A DNA stretch of 64,000 nt from assembly GCF_015291725.1 (NCBI RefSeq), contig NZ_CP030038.1, positions 6,685,001-6,749,000 of the forward strand, written 5' to 3'. Shown here in pieces: positions 62,426 through 64,000 of the stretch. The translations under genes were made by a program, and so were the position numbers. Below the pieces are notes generated by a model, which worked only from the letters and a program-made list of their open reading frames with translations, was not told where the DNA came from and ran no database searches. This DNA comes from Bradyrhizobium sp. CCBAU 51765 (GTDB taxonomy: Bacteria > Pseudomonadota > Alphaproteobacteria > Rhizobiales > Xanthobacteraceae). The stretch's first letter is position 1. Every line of letters begins with the position of its first letter.

Positions 62426-62656
62426 TCAAATTTGCTGCACTATTCCTGCAGTCTGCAAGGGGAAGAAGCATTTTTTAAGCGCAATCGCCCCACTGTTCGG
62501 CGGCTGCCGGCGAGAACGAACGGGTATCAAAATTTGTGGGGTGTTTGCTGGCCAATAGGCCGTGGGATGCCCCGTAAGAGCCGCCCCTCCTCCCAGGCCC
62601 GCGCTGTGAATCGTTTCATAATTGCGATATATCGTTTCGAGTAATCCTTGTTGCAT
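62426..62656 (-). CDS. Small hypothetical protein
   Basis: A 76-aa ORF with AGGAG 7 bases before the ATG at 62656 (MQQGLLETIYRNYETIHSAG, LGGGAALTGHPTAYWPANTP). The second half is basic and less protein-like. Unrecognised; the ribosome site is the main support. Confidence 0.35.
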   Translation of the reverse strand: MQQGLLETIYRNYETIHSAGLGGGAALTGHPTAYWPANTPQILIPVRSRRQPPNSGAIALKKCFFPLQTAGIVQQI

Positions 62657-62990
62657 GCGTGCTCTCCTAATCCTCCTCACGGCTTTTACGATCATGTTGG
62701 CAGCACGTGACCGGCACCAAAATGGCTTCGTGCCACGCCCGACGGCATCCATGCCCCCGGTCGACGTGCCGTAACCCAGGCACCTGCCTCTGTCCGCAAA
62801 CGACTTGACGCAGTTCATCAATATTGGGCAACCACTCAGACCCATACTTGCGATCTGCACCGCTGCTGTAGGCAGCACATCTTCCCTAGCGTGGGGACAG
62901 CCACGTCATTCTATCATTGCGGAACTGGCGTAGCGGCACTTAAGTCCGGCAGCGCAGGCCCAAGCTCAAGGAGCCGATCGGCACACTTCG
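62657..62990. other. No supported gene; possible lost 5' part of the nuclease
   Basis: About 330 bases left of the broken S1/P1 nuclease. In an intact gene the signal peptide and the N-terminal Trp would lie here, but I cannot find them in any frame. Confidence 0.35.
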
Positions 62991-63726
62991 TTGGCCGCCA
63001 TCTCAAACTGGGCGTACGACTATAAATTCAACGCCAGAAGGAAAGGACACCTACCGCTTGTCGACATCGACATCGATCGGCCGACATATGACGACGCTCT
63101 TGATTGCAAGGATGAACACGATCAGGGAACTTGCATCCTCGAAGGTCTTCCGGCGGCGATTGCGATCCTCAAAGACAATTCGCGCTCTGAGGAAGAAGGT
63201 TGCGCGCGCTGAAGCTTGTTGCCCATCTGGCTGGGGACCTGGAGCAGCGTTGCACGCAAGCGAACATAACGGCGATCAAGGCGTTAACAAACTGCATGTC
63301 ATCTTGCACGCAAAGCGATACGACGGCACGTCATATACGCGCGCGCCGACATTCCACAGCATATGTGAGGACTCTCTGATCGATCTCCAGGCGTTTTCGT
63401 GGGGGAGTTAAACTGATGCGCTGGATGCCGATCTGCTGCCGACAGTCGAAGCCCCGACCCATGATGAAGCACGGGTTGCTGCTTGCGCGAACGATACGCA
63501 CGCCCTGGGTATAAGAGCCTATCAGCTCCTGCCCCCAGGAACGCTGGACCACAACGATTCGGGCGACGCCGTAGAGTTCGGCAACGATTATGCCGTGGCC
63601 ATCAAAGCGGACCTGGATCGCGAGCTGGTAAAGGGAGCCGCGCGGCTTGGCTATTCTGGAAGATGCACAGGGCAATTCCTAGACGAACTGCCTACCTTAG
63701 GTCGGCCGCAGAACACCTCCCGCTAA
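62991..63726 (+). pseudogene. S1/P1 nuclease, multiply frameshifted
   Basis: Successive frames give the family's motifs in order: SNWAYDYKFNARRKGHLPLV and DIDIDRPTYDDALDCKDEHD with QGTCILEGLPAAIAILKD (frame 1); RALKLVAHLAGDLEQRCTQA (frame 2, where H.VGDIHQPLH is expected, so zinc-binding His are changed); NGDQGVNKLHVILHAKRYDG and HSICEDSLIDLQAFSWG (frame 3); and CANDTHALGIRAYQLLPPGT, LDHNDSGDAVEFGNDYAVAI and KADLDRELVKGAARLGYSG (last frame). At least three frame changes and lost metal ligands mark it as dead. S1/P1 enzymes are secreted zinc nucleases of single-stranded nucleic acids. Another fragment of this family is at 15456-15761. Confidence 0.75.
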
Positions 63727-64000
63727 TTCTCGATAATCATGATTTAACAAGATCAGTGTTGGATGCTTTGTACACTCGAAGTCCGCACGATATCCCGAGG
63801 ACGGTTCTGCGCGATGAGGTCGTGCGGTTGAGGGCAATCGGCGCGCGAACCGCGTACTAAGGTTGAAACTCATTAAATCCACCATACACCAGATAGCAGC
63901 ATCCAGCAGATACTATTGAGGACGCGTCGGTCGTTTTACCCGAGGGGCTCCACGCTGCTTGTTTGGTAGCATAGACTCGATAGCTGCCCATTCGTAGTCC

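Noticed and set aside
63331..63675. 114-codon minus-strand frame
   Set aside because: It is antisense to the S1/P1 nuclease remnant, whose plus-strand motifs are clear.
63483..63860. 125-codon plus-strand frame
   Set aside because: The neighbouring frame 63412-63726 carries the nuclease C-terminal motifs; this one is a shadow.

Overview
The window reads as a stretch of a Bradyrhizobium-like (alpha-proteobacterial) symbiosis island or similar accessory region. Three things point there: a type III secreted NEL-type ubiquitin ligase of the NopM kind preceded by a tts-box-like sequence, a complete biotin operon under a BioR-type GntR regulator with BioR-like boxes, and a high density of broken insertion sequences and frameshifted gene remnants. 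The organism is inferred from gene families, not from any marker gene; there is no rRNA and no intact tRNA.

Layout. 0-3.2 kb: broken NUDIX and P-loop NTPase genes, a secreted CxxCH protein and a secreted molybdopterin-fold protein. 3.2-9.6 kb: a compact six-gene minus-strand operon (60-aa candidate precursor peptide, radical SAM/SPASM protein, alanine-dehydrogenase-like enzyme, second radical SAM protein, two methyltransferases) with a divergent speD; I read it as a RiPP-type biosynthetic cluster. 9.6-15.8 kb: small genes, a NodB-type polysaccharide deacetylase, a PAS-GGDEF-EAL protein and truncated genes. 15.8-22.1 kb: IS graveyard (IS3 fragment, near-complete IS3/IS407 element, IS481 fragment, IS5 element with CTAG target duplication and a passenger ORF), a ligase fragment and a broken SinR/Cas2-like gene. 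22.5-28.9 kb: an operon of LodA-like quinoprotein oxidase, LodB-like flavoprotein, cupredoxin protein and Tat-exported tyrosinase. 29-35 kb: an unknown protein, a RelA/SpoT-domain protein with a long extra C-terminal region, a decayed tRNA-Lys 3' fragment, and the NopM-like effector. 35-39 kb: a chemoreceptor and two pseudogenes. 39.3-47.1 kb: a translationally coupled four-gene cassette (alpha/beta hydrolase, caspase-like protein, MoxR AAA ATPase, SAV_2336-like protein with a degenerate second caspase-like domain), resembling the NTP-dependent MoxR/VMAP conflict systems. 47.4-53.2 kb: several small genes plus panBC. 53.2-58.5 kb: bioB-panD-bioF-bioD-bioA and divergent bioR. 58.6-61.1 kb: a Dabb protein and pabB-pabA. 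The right end holds a badly frameshifted S1/P1 nuclease.

How the parts fit. The bio, pan and pab genes form a cofactor block (biotin, pantothenate, p-aminobenzoate/folate) with panD moved into the biotin operon. The most promising possibly undescribed systems are the radical SAM/SpeD/AlaDH peptide cluster (3.2-9.6 kb), the LodAB-cupredoxin-tyrosinase operon (22.5-28.9 kb) and the hydrolase-caspase-MoxR-SAV_2336 cassette (39.3-47.1 kb).
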